The notes: a model not told the origin generated them from the sequence alone. A DNA stretch of 64,000 bases from an uncultured Faecalibacterium sp. (GCA_934525845.1 CAKSZS010000003.1:87273-151272), one strand, 5' to 3'; positions 16,794 through 25,149 are shown, numbered from the stretch's first letter. A program made the numbers and translations.

Positions 16794-16816
16794 TGGATTT
16801 TTTGAAAAAAGCGGGA

Positions 16817-16845
16817 TTGAAATATGATTTACCCTGTTGTATAAT
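16817..16845 (+). promoter_or_regulatory. Promoter of the Rrf2-family regulator gene
   Basis: TTGAAA (16817-16822), 17-nt spacer and TATAAT (16840-16845), back to back with the cysK promoter. Confidence 0.85.
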
Positions 16846-16883
16846 AGGTTTAAAACATTACGAACCAAAGGAAGTACACGGAT

Positions 16884-17315
16884 ATGATCGTTTCCACCAA
16901 AGGACGCTACGCACTGCGCGTGATGATCGACCTGGCCGAGCACCAGTCGGAAAAATATGTGCCCCTCAAGGAAGTGGCAGCGCGGCAGGAGATCTCGGAA
17001 AAGTATCTGGAAAACATTCTCAAAGTGCTGGTGCAGAACGGCTTTCTGGAAGGTCTGCGCGGGAAGGGCGGCGGCTACCGGCTCACCCGCAGCCCGGATC
17101 AGTACACGGTGGAGGAGATCCTGCTCCTGACCGAGGGCAGCCTGGCTCCGGTCTCCTGCCTGACCCCGAACGCTTCGCCCTGCTCCCGCATGGCGGACTG
17201 CCGCACTTATGAGATGTGGAAGGGCCTGAACGAACTGATCTCCAACTATTTCAGCAAGATCACGCTGGCCGATCTGGCGCTGCCGGATCAGGTCGGCAAT
17301 GATTATGTGATCTGA
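16884..17315 (+). CDS. Rrf2-family regulator (CymR/IscR-like)
   Basis: A 143-residue winged-helix regulator. The N-terminus MIVSTKGRYALRVMIDLA and GGYRLTRSPDQYTVEEIL are characteristic of Rrf2. Three cysteines in the region PVSCLTPNASPCSRMADCRT occupy the area where IscR-type members bind an Fe-S cluster, so either iron-sulfur sensing or CymR-type cysteine-synthase sensing is possible. The divergent cysK and shared intergenic dyads favour control of sulfur metabolism. Confidence 0.87.
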   Translation: MIVSTKGRYALRVMIDLAEHQSEKYVPLKEVAARQEISEKYLENILKVLVQNGFLEGLRGKGGGYRLTRSPDQYTVEEILLLTEGSLAPVSCLTPNASPCSRMADCRTYEMWKGLNELISNYFSKITLADLALPDQVGNDYVI

Positions 17316-17330
17316 GATGGAATGCCTTGG

Positions 17331-17361
17331 GCGCACAGAAAAACTGTGCGCCTTTTTTTGC
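17331..17361 (+). terminator. Terminator of the Rrf2 gene
   Basis: A 9-bp stem (17331-17339 with 17345-17353), AAAAA loop and seven T. Confidence 0.92.
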
Positions 17362-17406
17362 ACAGTTCTGCGGAAAATGTGTGGGAAATCTTGGCGAGAA
17401 TCACGG

Positions 17407-17435
17407 TTGATGGTTTTTCTGCGGTGCGGTATACT
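17407..17435 (+). promoter_or_regulatory. Promoter of lrgAB
   Basis: TTGATG (17407-17412), 17-nt spacer and TATACT (17430-17435). Transcription should begin near 17442. Confidence 0.75.
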
Positions 17436-17451
17436 GTTAGCTTAGTACGAC

Positions 17452-17865
17452 TTGTATCCATTGGATGAAAAAGAAAAGGAGTGTTCCGTTACGAAATACA
17501 TTTTTCAATTTGCCCGCATTCTGGCGTTCTGCTTCCTAGGCGAGATCCTGCACGCGGTGCTGCCGCTGCCGGTCCCGGCCAGCGTGTACGGCCTGGTGCT
17601 GCTGCTCATGGCGCTGAACTTCAAGCTGGTGAAGCTGGAGGACGTGAAGGAGGTCGGCACCTACCTCACCGGCATCTTCCCGCTGCTGTTCGTGCCCGCC
17701 GCAGCCGGTGTTATGGAGCTGTGGGCTGAGATGGGCAATATGCTGCTGCCCATCGTGATCTCCATCATCCCGGTCACCGTGCTGGTCATGGTGTCCGCCG
17801 GCAAAACCACCCAGGCTCTGACGAGCCGCAAGAAGGAGGCAGACCATGACACAGCTGCTGAATGA
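17452..17865 (+). CDS. lrgA: LrgA/CidA-family membrane protein
   Basis: A small four-helix membrane protein (about 125 residues in the conserved part) of the CidA/LrgA family: ILAFCFLGEILHAVLPLPVPASVYGLVLL is the family core. With LrgB it forms a membrane complex known variously as an antiholin-like system or a pyruvate/organic-acid transporter. The start is unclear. An AAAGGAG at 17475-17481 is correctly spaced for a codon at 17488, but that codon is GTT followed by ACG. The nearest in-frame NTG codons are TTG at 17452 and 17461, upstream of the Shine-Dalgarno sequence. The coordinate given is the longest form. It overlaps lrgB by 20 nt. Confidence 0.85.
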   Translation: MYPLDEKEKECSVTKYIFQFARILAFCFLGEILHAVLPLPVPASVYGLVLLLMALNFKLVKLEDVKEVGTYLTGIFPLLFVPAAAGVMELWAEMGNMLLPIVISIIPVTVLVMVSAGKTTQALTSRKKEADHDTAAE

Positions 17866-18553
17866 TTTTCTGTCCGGCTCTGCGGCCTGGGGCGTGCTGC
17901 TGACGCTGGCCGCCTTTGCGCTGGGCACCCTCATCAACAAGGTGACCGGCAAGGCCATCTTCAACCCGCTGCTGCTGGGCAGCATTTTTGTCATTATTTT
18001 TCTGAGCGTCTGCAAGATCCCCTATGCGGACTACAAGGCCAGCGCGGCTCCGGTGAATTACCTGCTGCTGCCGGCTACCGTGGCTCTGGCCATCCCGCTG
18101 TATGAAAAGTGGGACCTGCTCAAGGAGAACGCTGCCGCCATCATCGCGGGCATCTCGGTGGGCACGCTGGTCAGCCTGGGCAGTGCCCTGGCCCTGGCCT
18201 TGGCGCTGGACCTGACCCAGGAACAGTACGCCACCCTGCTGCCGAAGTCGGTGACCACCGCCATCAGCATGGATGTTGCCGCCGAGCTGGGCGGCATTGC
18301 GGCCCTGACCGGCGCCATCGTCATTCTGACCGGCATTGCGGGCAACCTGCTGGCCGAGACGGTGTGCAAGGTGTTCCACATCACCGACCCCATTGCCAAG
18401 GGCGTTGGCATCGGCACGTCCGCCCATGCCGTCGGCACCAGCAAGGCGCTGCAGATGGGCGAAGTGGAAGGCGCCATGAGCGGCCTGTCCATTGCCGTGG
18501 CCGGTGTGCTGACCGCGGTGCTCTGCCCGGTGTTCGTGAATCTGATCCACTGA
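17846..18553 (+). CDS. lrgB: LrgB-family membrane protein
   Basis: A 235-residue polytopic membrane protein of the LrgB/CidB family. The conserved segments LLPKSVTTAISMDVAAELGG and GIGTSAHAVGTSKALQMG are present. It is translated from an ATG inside the end of lrgA with GAAGGAGG upstream, so the two are coupled. The pair may control murein hydrolase release or move pyruvate; no LytSR-type regulator is adjacent here. Confidence 0.93.
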   Translation: MTQLLNDFLSGSAAWGVLLTLAAFALGTLINKVTGKAIFNPLLLGSIFVIIFLSVCKIPYADYKASAAPVNYLLLPATVALAIPLYEKWDLLKENAAAIIAGISVGTLVSLGSALALALALDLTQEQYATLLPKSVTTAISMDVAAELGGIAALTGAIVILTGIAGNLLAETVCKVFHITDPIAKGVGIGTSAHAVGTSKALQMGEVEGAMSGLSIAVAGVLTAVLCPVFVNLIH

Positions 18554-18562
18554 AACAAAAGC

Positions 18563-18611
18563 AGACAGAAGCCCCCCGCTGGGATTTCCAGCGGGGGGCT
18601 TCTGTCTTTAT
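18563..18611. terminator. Terminator after lrgB
   Basis: A perfect 20-bp stem (18563-18582 with 18588-18607) and GATTT loop, followed by TTT. It can also serve the convergent secreted-protein gene at 18646. Confidence 0.9.
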
Positions 18612-18645
18612 GAAAAGAGGTTCAACATGAGATCTCGGAAATGAC

Positions 18646-20556
18646 TCAGAACTTGAACAGGTTCACGATGCGCTGCCACAGGCGGGTGAAGATGTTGCCT
18701 TCCTTCACGGTCTCGGCGTCAGCGGCGGTGTTGTCCACAGTGGGCACGGTCTCAGCAGTCTTGTAGATGAACTTCACGCTGCCGTCGGCGCCATCCGGGG
18801 CACCGGCAAAGCTGGTGTAGTTCTCCAGACGGTCGGCCATCTCGTCCAGCACGGTCTTCAGGTCGTGGATCTGATCCTGATCCAGCGCACCGGTCAGCTT
18901 GGAGATGCCCTCGTCGTTGAACTGGTTCAGACCGTCGTTCAGCTGGTTGGTGCCGTCATTCAGCTGGCTGGCACCGTTGTTCAGGGTGTTCACGCCATCG
19001 TACAGGGTCTGGGTACCGGCGGCCAGCTGTGCGCTGCCGTCCTTGGCGGAGTGGGCACCGTCTGCAGCGCTCTGCACACCGGCGGTGTACTGGTTGACGC
19101 TGGAAACGAAGACCTGAATCTGGGACAGGCTGGTCTTCAGGGCACGGACATCGGCCATATCCTGGCTGTTCTCCACCTGATACTTCAGCTCTGCCTTGGC
19201 AGCAGCCTTGGCATCCTCGCTGGTCAGCAGCTGCAGCATACCGGAGAACATGGAGGAATCGTAACTCTGCATCAGCTTCAGGGCAGCTTCCAGATCGTGG
19301 TTGGTCTTGGTGGCGGCCAGGTACAGGGCCAGATCCAGCTCACTGTCCTTGAAGCTGGGTTCCTGCTCCCACACGGTGCGCACGATCTTCTTGCGGCCGG
19401 CGGCCAGGGTTTTGTCGTTCATGGTCAGGATGTTGTCGATGACAGACTCGTAGCTGCTCCAGGTCATGTCCTCATCGATCAGGCCGCCCTCTTTCAGGGT
19501 CTTGTTGGCGGAAGCCAGCACGCCGTCGGCCACCTGCTGGGCACCGGCGTTCAGGGCGGAGTTGTTGGAGGTCAGGGTGTCCAGACCGTTGGTCAGCTGG
19601 CCCAGACCGTCATCCAGAGCGGAGGCACCGTTGTTCAGGGTGTTGGCACCATCCAGCAGGGCCAGCACGCCGCTGGCCAGCTGGGCAGTACCGTCCACCA
19701 GCTGCGAAGCGCCGTCCATCAGCTGGCTCATGGCGTCGTTCAGCTGGTTGATGCCGTCGGTCAGCTCGTTGATGCTGCTCAGGTCAAACACGTTGTCGGT
19801 GCCCAGAGCGGCGGCGCTGGTGGCGCAGGCCACCATGACCTGCGGGCAGCTCAGCTCGGTGACATCGGCTTCCACGGTCACGGTGTCCTGCAGGTAATCT
19901 TCCAGGCTGTCCACCTCATCGGGCAGCAGGCCGGACAGGGATTCCTTGACGCCGGGCAGGGTGACGAAAGCGGCTACGTTGCTCTTGGCGGCGCTCTCAA
20001 TGATGCCGTGCTCGGCGGTCAGGTTCTCGGCGTCCTCGCCGAAGATGACGCCCACGGCGGTGATCAGCGGGGTGACGATGGTGCGGGTCTCGCCGTTCAC
20101 GTCCACGGTGCCGGTCTCGTTGTTCTTCAGGCTCACGGTCACGGTCAGGTGGCCGCTCTTGCCCAGAATGTCCGCCAGGTCTGCTTCCTGGCCGTCCAGA
20201 GCGTAGGTCACGTTCACGTCCATGGGCAGGGTCTTGTCGGTGCTGCCCTTATAGTAGACGTCGGTGTCGTCGGTGTTCCAGGTGATGCTGTCGCCGTTCT
20301 GGGTGAAGTCGGCGCTGCTCTCGGTGTTCTGGATGTCGGTCAGGGTGGACTTGTCGGTGACGCCGGACAAACCGTTGGCACTGTACAGGTGCTCACTGAC
20401 GGTGGTGCTCTTGAGGGAACCGTCGCTGTTCATCACGGCGTACACGGTCTCGTCCTTGGAAAAAGTACTCTTACCGGCGGCAAAAGCGGGCACAGCACAG
20501 CTGGCGGCGAGTGTCAGAGCCAGCGCCGCACTGGCGAAACGAAGCGATTTTTTCAT
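18646..20556 (-). CDS. Secreted YhgE/Pip-like repeat protein of the MMPL operon
   Basis: A 636-residue exported protein with a signal peptide (MKKSLRFASAALALTLAASC, cleavage after AFA at about 26). The middle and C-terminal parts contain many copies of an x-L-x-x-G-x-x-x-L heptad-like pattern (QLMDGASQLVDGTAQLASG and similar, about 258-340 and 500-560), the coiled repeat seen in YhgE/Pip and phage-infection proteins. A single C-terminal stretch is not clearly membrane spanning. Its gene starts 6 nt after the MMPL exporter stop, so the two are co-transcribed. Such repeats probably form a long extracellular helical rod working with the transporter. Function is inferred. Confidence 0.7.
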   Translation of the reverse strand: MKKSLRFASAALALTLAASCAVPAFAAGKSTFSKDETVYAVMNSDGSLKSTTVSEHLYSANGLSGVTDKSTLTDIQNTESSADFTQNGDSITWNTDDTDVYYKGSTDKTLPMDVNVTYALDGQEADLADILGKSGHLTVTVSLKNNETGTVDVNGETRTIVTPLITAVGVIFGEDAENLTAEHGIIESAAKSNVAAFVTLPGVKESLSGLLPDEVDSLEDYLQDTVTVEADVTELSCPQVMVACATSAAALGTDNVFDLSSINELTDGINQLNDAMSQLMDGASQLVDGTAQLASGVLALLDGANTLNNGASALDDGLGQLTNGLDTLTSNNSALNAGAQQVADGVLASANKTLKEGGLIDEDMTWSSYESVIDNILTMNDKTLAAGRKKIVRTVWEQEPSFKDSELDLALYLAATKTNHDLEAALKLMQSYDSSMFSGMLQLLTSEDAKAAAKAELKYQVENSQDMADVRALKTSLSQIQVFVSSVNQYTAGVQSAADGAHSAKDGSAQLAAGTQTLYDGVNTLNNGASQLNDGTNQLNDGLNQFNDEGISKLTGALDQDQIHDLKTVLDEMADRLENYTSFAGAPDGADGSVKFIYKTAETVPTVDNTAADAETVKEGNIFTRLWQRIVNLFKF

Positions 20557-20562
20557 AACACG

Positions 20563-22662
20563 TTACTCCTTATCAGACTTCTTGGCGTTGGCGGATGCGG
20601 GCACCATCCATTTCAGGGTGGTGTGGCGGATGATCCAGTCGCACAGCATCAGGGCGGCGGGCAGGACGATCAGAATGACCACCATGCTGATCAGAGCGCC
20701 GCGGGAGATCAGCAGGCAGATGCTCTTCAGCAGCTCCATCTTACTGATGGCGGCCACGCCGACGGTGGCGGCGAAGAAGGTCAGACCACTGGTCAGAATG
20801 GACTGGCTGCAATGCTCCAGCGACTGCTGAGCGGCTTCCTTCGGAGTGCGGCCAAAGACGCGCTCCTCGTGATAACGGGTGGTCATCAGGATAGAATAGT
20901 CGACGGTCGCGCCCAGCTGAATGGTGCCGATGACGATGCTGGCAATGAAGGGCAGCTGGGTGCCGGTGAAGTAGGGAATGCCCATGTTGATGGCAATGGC
21001 GGCCTCAATGCTGGCCACCAGCAGAGCCGGGATGGAAATGCTCTTGAAGGACAGGGCGATGATGGCCAGAACGGCCATGATGGACCAGACGTTGACGTTC
21101 TTGAAGTCTACATCGGCGACCTCGATCAGGTCCTTGGTCATGGCGCCTTCACCGGTGATGACGCCCTCGGGGTCAACGGCCTTGATGAGGGCGTTCATCT
21201 CATCCAGCTGGTTGTTGATGGCGTCGGTGCCGGTCTTATAGGAACTGTTGGCCAGAACCAGCTTGTAGCCGCCGGACTGCAGGATCTCCATGACGCCGTC
21301 CGGCAGCAGGGAGGTGTCAAAGCCGGGGCCGGTGATGGAATCCAGGCTCACCACCTGGGTAATGCCGTCCACGTCTTTCAGTTCGTCGCACAGGTCGCTC
21401 ACCTGGGTGGCGGTCAGATCATCGTGCACCAGGATAAAGTGGCTGGTGGTCATGCCGAAGTCCTCACCCAGCTTGTTGGTGCCCACGATGCCGGTCAGGT
21501 CCTGGGGCAGGGAATCGAACAGGGTGTAGTACACTTCGGTCTTGTTCTGTGCAATGGCGAAGGGGATAATAATGAGAATGAAGACGACCACGATGGGCAC
21601 CGAGTGGTTGGACACGAAGTAGCTCAGCTTGGTCAGCTTGGGGATGACGGTGCGGTGCTTGTACTTTTCCACCCACTTGTCAAAGGTCAGGATCAGGGCG
21701 GGCAGGATGACCACGGTGCAGATGACGCCCAGGGCGACGCCCTTTGCCATGACGACGCCGATGTCGCGGCCCAGGGTCAGGCGCATGGCGCACAGAGCCA
21801 GGAAGCCGGCGATGGTGGTCAGACTGGAAGCGGAGATAGAGGTCATGGTCTTGCAGATGGCGCTGGACATGGCCTCTTCATTGGAGGAGCGCAGCTCCTT
21901 TTCTTCCTCGTAGCGGTGCAGCAGGAAGATGGAGAAGTCCATCGTGACGCCCAGCTGCAGGACGGTGGCCAGCGCTTCGGTGATGTAGCTGATCTGGCCC
22001 AGGAAGATGTTGGTGCCGAAGTTGTAGACGATGGGGAACAGCAGACCCAGCATGAACAGCAGCGGGGTGACCGTGCTTTCCAGCGAGAGGAACAGCACCA
22101 GCAGGCTGGCACCCACAGCGATCAGGATGTACATTGGCATTTCCTGGTTGACCAGGGCTTTGGTGTCCTGCAGGATGACGCTCATGCCGCCGAAGAAGCA
22201 GTCCTTACGCAGCAGCGTTTCGATCTGCTTGACGGCGTTCATCGTCTCGTCGCTGGCGCTGGGTGCGTCGAAGCGGACGATGAGCATGGTGGAATCGTTC
22301 TTGCCGAACATGAACTGCTGCACGTCGGCGGGCAGCATCTCGGTGGGGATGCTGGGGTCCATCACATCGCTGAGCCAGAAGGTCTGCATGACACCGGGCA
22401 CGGCCTCGATGTCCTTCTTCATGGCGATCAGTTCGTTGGTTGGCAGGCCCTCCACCGTGATCATGCCGGTGGAGGCCAGATGGAAGTCATCCTCGAGGGC
22501 TACCTCGCCGATCATGGAGTCCAGATCCTGCGGCAGGTAGGTGAGGATGTCATAGTTGATGCGGGTGGCAACGGCGCCGATCGCGGAAGGAATCAACAGC
22601 AGGAACGCTACTGTCAGAATCAGCTTCCGGAACCGCACGATGCCTTGTGCGATCTTTTTCAT
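20563..22662 (-). CDS. MMPL/RND-superfamily exporter
   Basis: A 699-residue membrane protein with the MMPL layout: one N-terminal helix, a large extracytoplasmic loop, five or six helices, then a second loop and helix bundle. Segments GVTMDFSIFLLHRYEEE and GATVDYSILMTTRYHEE are the paired RND motifs with the membrane acidic residues used for proton coupling. Relatives (YdfJ-like, MmpL) export lipids, siderophores or drugs. Expression is likely under the divergent TetR regulator, whose palindromic operator lies between promoter and start codon. Confidence 0.88.
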   Translation of the reverse strand: MKKIAQGIVRFRKLILTVAFLLLIPSAIGAVATRINYDILTYLPQDLDSMIGEVALEDDFHLASTGMITVEGLPTNELIAMKKDIEAVPGVMQTFWLSDVMDPSIPTEMLPADVQQFMFGKNDSTMLIVRFDAPSASDETMNAVKQIETLLRKDCFFGGMSVILQDTKALVNQEMPMYILIAVGASLLVLFLSLESTVTPLLFMLGLLFPIVYNFGTNIFLGQISYITEALATVLQLGVTMDFSIFLLHRYEEEKELRSSNEEAMSSAICKTMTSISASSLTTIAGFLALCAMRLTLGRDIGVVMAKGVALGVICTVVILPALILTFDKWVEKYKHRTVIPKLTKLSYFVSNHSVPIVVVFILIIIPFAIAQNKTEVYYTLFDSLPQDLTGIVGTNKLGEDFGMTTSHFILVHDDLTATQVSDLCDELKDVDGITQVVSLDSITGPGFDTSLLPDGVMEILQSGGYKLVLANSSYKTGTDAINNQLDEMNALIKAVDPEGVITGEGAMTKDLIEVADVDFKNVNVWSIMAVLAIIALSFKSISIPALLVASIEAAIAINMGIPYFTGTQLPFIASIVIGTIQLGATVDYSILMTTRYHEERVFGRTPKEAAQQSLEHCSQSILTSGLTFFAATVGVAAISKMELLKSICLLISRGALISMVVILIVLPAALMLCDWIIRHTTLKWMVPASANAKKSDKE

Positions 22663-22702
22663 GTGAACCCTCCAGAGTCAGAAATGGATAAGAATCTTAG
22701 TA

Positions 22703-22721
22703 AAATGACCGGTGGTCATTT
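22703..22721. promoter_or_regulatory. Primary operator of the TetR regulator
   Basis: A perfect palindrome: AAATGACC (22703-22710), GGT, GGTCATTT (22714-22721). It lies between the MMPL operon -10 and its start codon, so occupancy should repress that operon. Confidence 0.8.
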
Positions 22722-22734
22722 CCAAGCAAACACT

Positions 22735-22762
22735 ATTATAACCAGGACAAACCGGGTGTCAA
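22735..22762 (-). promoter_or_regulatory. Promoter of the MMPL operon
   Basis: TTGACA (22762-22757), 16-nt spacer and TATAAT (22740-22735) on the minus strand. Confidence 0.85.
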
Positions 22763-22768
22763 GAACAA

Positions 22769-22787
22769 AAATGACCAAAAGTCAGTT
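22769..22787. promoter_or_regulatory. Secondary, degenerate TetR operator
   Basis: AAATGACC (22769-22776), AAA, AGTCAGTT: one perfect half-site and one with 6 of 8 matches to the primary operator, immediately upstream of the MMPL -35. Confidence 0.55.
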
Positions 22788-22836
22788 TTTTTATCATCGG
22801 GGAAAGATTGTCTAACCAAAGCAGCGGATTTGGGGG

Positions 22837-22865
22837 TTGCACTGGCGGGAAAGGACTGCTAAAAT
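22837..22865 (+). promoter_or_regulatory. Promoter of the TetR gene
   Basis: TTGCAC (22837-22842), 17-nt spacer and TAAAAT (22860-22865). Confidence 0.65.
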
Positions 22866-22924
22866 GATTGAGACAACACGCATGAACGTTGAGAAACAAA
22901 GAGAAAAGAGGATCACCGGACAAG

Positions 22925-23515
22925 ATGAGCACCGTGGAAGGCAAGAAACAGGAAAAGCGCCGGGCGCTTCTGGATGCAGCGTATGAGCTATTTCTGGAGC
23001 GCGGCACCGCCAAGACCAGCGTAGAGGACATCACCTCCCGGGCCAAGGTGGCCAAGGGCACGTTCTACCTGTATTTTCGGGACAAAGGGTCCGTGATGCA
23101 GGCACTGCTGGGGCGGGTGAGCTATCAGCTGCTGAACGATGCCTGCATTGCCGTGGAACAGCAGACCCAGCTGGAGAGCTTCCCGGATAAGATGGTATTC
23201 GTCATCGACCATATCATCGAGGCCCTGCGGCAGGATACCCTGGTGCTGAAGTTTCTGGAACGCAACTTTGTGTGGCCGGGCATGGACCAGATCGAGGCCA
23301 GCAAGGATGCCGAACCCCTGATGCGCAAACTGCTGGCCGTGGTGCTGACCAGCCCGGAGATGGCAGGCCGCACCGAGCGGGAGATCTATCAGCGCATCAC
23401 CGCACTGGGCAGTATGTGCATCTCGGTGTGCTATTCCAGCATCCTGGAGGGCAAGCCGGACAACATCGACAACATGAAGCCGGTGCTGTATGACATCATC
23501 CGCAGGGCACTGTGA
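22925..23515 (+). CDS. TetR-family regulator of the MMPL operon
   Basis: A 196-residue regulator. The N-terminal TetR helix-turn-helix is clear (ALLDAAYELFLERGTAKTSV, then KVAKGTFYLYFRDKG). The C-terminal ligand domain is specific to the protein. ATG at 22925 is preferred on family alignment; an in-frame TTG at 22889 is the alternative. It is divergent from the MMPL/YhgE-like operon with TGACC-type palindromes between them, so local repression relieved by a ligand, perhaps an exported compound, is the expected control. Confidence 0.9.
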   Translation: MSTVEGKKQEKRRALLDAAYELFLERGTAKTSVEDITSRAKVAKGTFYLYFRDKGSVMQALLGRVSYQLLNDACIAVEQQTQLESFPDKMVFVIDHIIEALRQDTLVLKFLERNFVWPGMDQIEASKDAEPLMRKLLAVVLTSPEMAGRTEREIYQRITALGSMCISVCYSSILEGKPDNIDNMKPVLYDIIRRAL

Positions 23516-23556
23516 GATTCTGTGAAGAAGAAAATGCGGAATTTTGCAAAAAAGTC

Positions 23557-23585
23557 TTGCAATTCGTGCAAAGCTGTGGTAAACT
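23557..23585 (+). promoter_or_regulatory. tRNA-Val promoter
   Basis: TTGCAA (23557-23562), 17-nt spacer and TAAACT (23580-23585), ending 21 nt before the tRNA. Confidence 0.7.
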
Positions 23586-23606
23586 ATCCAAGTCGATATG
23601 ACATAT

Positions 23607-23682
23607 GGACGGTTAGCTCAGCTGGTAGAGCATCTGCTTGACGTGCAGGAGGTCACAGGTTCGAGTCCTGTACCGTCCACCA
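23607..23682 (+). tRNA. tRNA-Val (anticodon GAC)
   Basis: A complete 76-nt cloverleaf with encoded CCA. Acceptor GGACGGT pairs with ACCGTCC; the D arm GCTC/GAGC, anticodon stem TCTGC/GCAGG (one G-U), loop TTGACGT with anticodon GAC, and T arm with GGTTCGAGTCC are all present. It is followed by its own terminator and then by mobile-element debris; tRNA genes are frequent integration sites. Confidence 0.97.
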
Positions 23683-23690
23683 TACAGTTC

Positions 23691-23738
23691 GTACCCGAAC
23701 CCGATTCTCTATGAGAAAGGGTTCGGGTACGATTTTTG
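23691..23738 (+). terminator. Terminator of tRNA-Val
   Basis: A perfect 12-bp stem (23691-23702 with 23719-23730) followed by a T-rich tail. Confidence 0.9.
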
Positions 23739-23739
23739 T

Positions 23740-24240
23740 TTACAGGAGATTCTGAGAAAGGACTACTCGGAACGGTAAACGAGCAAAGGCAGGGTATCAT
23801 CGTGGTGATGGTATCCTGCCTTTTGCTTTGAAAGCGGCGAGGAGAAGGCACTTCTGCGGAAGTGTAATAACCCACTATGACACTTTCATCCCTGTGGTCT
23901 GCAAAGTGTAGTGGGCTCTCCGAGGGGGAACGGCTGTATAGGGTGCGTTTCGGGTAAATCGCCGCATACGTGCGTACCGAAGGGCTATACACCTCTGGCA
24001 AGGTGTAACACACTAGACTTTGTTCCAAAGTCTGTGTGCCAAGGGGCTGTTTCTCGCCTGTCGGCTCGGTCAGGCGCTTCAAAATGCAAGCATTTTGAGG
24101 TCGCCACTGGCGACCCGCGCCCTTTGGAATCCCTGCGGAGCGTGTACGCACGTACGCAGCGCAACGGCTAAGTTCTCGTATATGGTACTGTTCTTTCTTT
24201 TGGGAGTATGGTATACTCGGCTCAATAAATCGTATTTATA
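23740..24240. mobile_element. Gene-free mobile-element remnant downstream of tRNA-Val
   Basis: No credible ORF. It holds a terminator-like hairpin (about 23783-23823), a perfect TCAAAATGC/GCATTTTGA hairpin (24079-24098) and a GGTCGCCA/TGGCGACC palindrome (24099-24115). There is also a long-range inverted repeat, 23961-23977 against 24144-24160 (15 of 17 matching). The 17-nt right arm is identical to one arm of the inverted repeat at 62849-62901 beside the primase and relaxase remnants, tying this scar to that element family. Confidence 0.6.
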
Positions 24241-24253
24241 AAGGAGAATCTAG

Positions 24254-24856
24254 ATGAAACTGTTTTTATGTTCGCACTTTTCAAGTGTAGGAAGCTTGAT
24301 AGAAGAAGAAATTGCTAATAGGAAAGTTGCGTTTATTCCTACAGCCTCGCTGCGTGAAGGCTATACCGGTTATGTTGGCTCAGCTCGAAAACTATTCAAA
24401 AAATTAGGGGCAGCCGTAACAGAAATTGATATTTCAACGGAGGCTTATTTAACGATACAGTCCGTTTTTGAAGATGCGGACGTGATATATTTTACCGGTG
24501 GAAATTCTTTCTTCCTTATGGATCAGCTCCGTAAAACGGGAACGGATGAGCTGTTGAAGAAAGAATTGGCAAAGGGAAAACTGATGATTGGTGAATCGGC
24601 AGGTGCGATTATATGCGCTCCAAGCATCCAATATATCGAGCAAATGGATGAAAAGCCGGAGGACTACTCACAAGAAGATGATGCAGGGCTTGATTTGATT
24701 GATTTCTATGTTCTTCCGCATTATCTTACAGCACCATTTAAGAAAGTTACTGAGAAAATAATGACTGAATTTTCGGATTTGAATCTATGCCCAATTAACA
24801 ACCATCAGGGAATTGTAATTGATGGTGAAGGTTCAAGGGTTATTTGCAAAGACTAA
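24254..24856 (+). CDS. Peptidase S51 (dipeptidase E-like) protein
   Basis: A 200-residue cytoplasmic protein of peptidase family S51. GGNSFFLMDQL and the nucleophile elbow GESAGAI (catalytic Ser) match dipeptidase E relatives, which cleave N-terminal Asp-X bonds; many Firmicute members are annotated only as peptidase E. ATG follows AAAGGAG. Base composition is much richer in A/T than the flanking genes. It sits between tRNA-Val and a truncated acetyltransferase, so it is probably cargo of a past insertion. Confidence 0.85.
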   Translation: MKLFLCSHFSSVGSLIEEEIANRKVAFIPTASLREGYTGYVGSARKLFKKLGAAVTEIDISTEAYLTIQSVFEDADVIYFTGGNSFFLMDQLRKTGTDELLKKELAKGKLMIGESAGAIICAPSIQYIEQMDEKPEDYSQEDDAGLDLIDFYVLPHYLTAPFKKVTEKIMTEFSDLNLCPINNHQGIVIDGEGSRVICKD

Positions 24857-24951
24857 TTTGAAAATTCCAGTTTGTCACATTCGTTCCAAGCAGGGTTTGG
24901 GGCGGGCACGCCCCAACAAGAGCACTTCGGAAACTCACAAGAGTTGATGAA

Positions 24952-25149
24952 GTGAAGTCCCAGTGGCGCATAAGATTTTCAAGAATTGAAAATTTGTGGC
25001 CACGGGACGATTCTTGCTCTCATGTTTCCATTACCTGTGATTTTCAAGCACCGGAATTTTATGTAAAGCATGGCTATAAACAGGTGTTTGAATTATCAGA
25101 GTATCCCAAAACAAGGAAAAGACATTATTACAAAAAAGAGTTACAATGA
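24952..25149 (+). pseudogene. C-terminal fragment of a GNAT acetyltransferase
   Basis: Only the last motif of a GNAT N-acetyltransferase remains: DFQAPEFYVKHGYKQVFEL followed by YPKTRKRHYYKKEL, a common C-terminus of this family. The preceding acetyl-CoA-binding region is missing and the frame begins in unrelated sequence. A GC-rich hairpin (24897-24916) lies just upstream. AT-rich like the preceding peptidase gene, it looks like debris from the same insertion. Confidence 0.75.

Noticed and set aside
18865..22815. A 1316-residue open frame on the plus strand
   Set aside because: It lies antisense to the MMPL exporter and its secreted partner, has His/Gly/Gln-rich low-complexity translation and no domain; it is a by-product of GC-rich codon use.
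23618..24151. A 177-residue open frame on the minus strand across tRNA-Val
   Set aside because: Its C-terminus (VDGTGLEPVTSC) is the antisense translation of the tRNA, a well-known annotation artefact, and the rest lies in gene-free remnant DNA.
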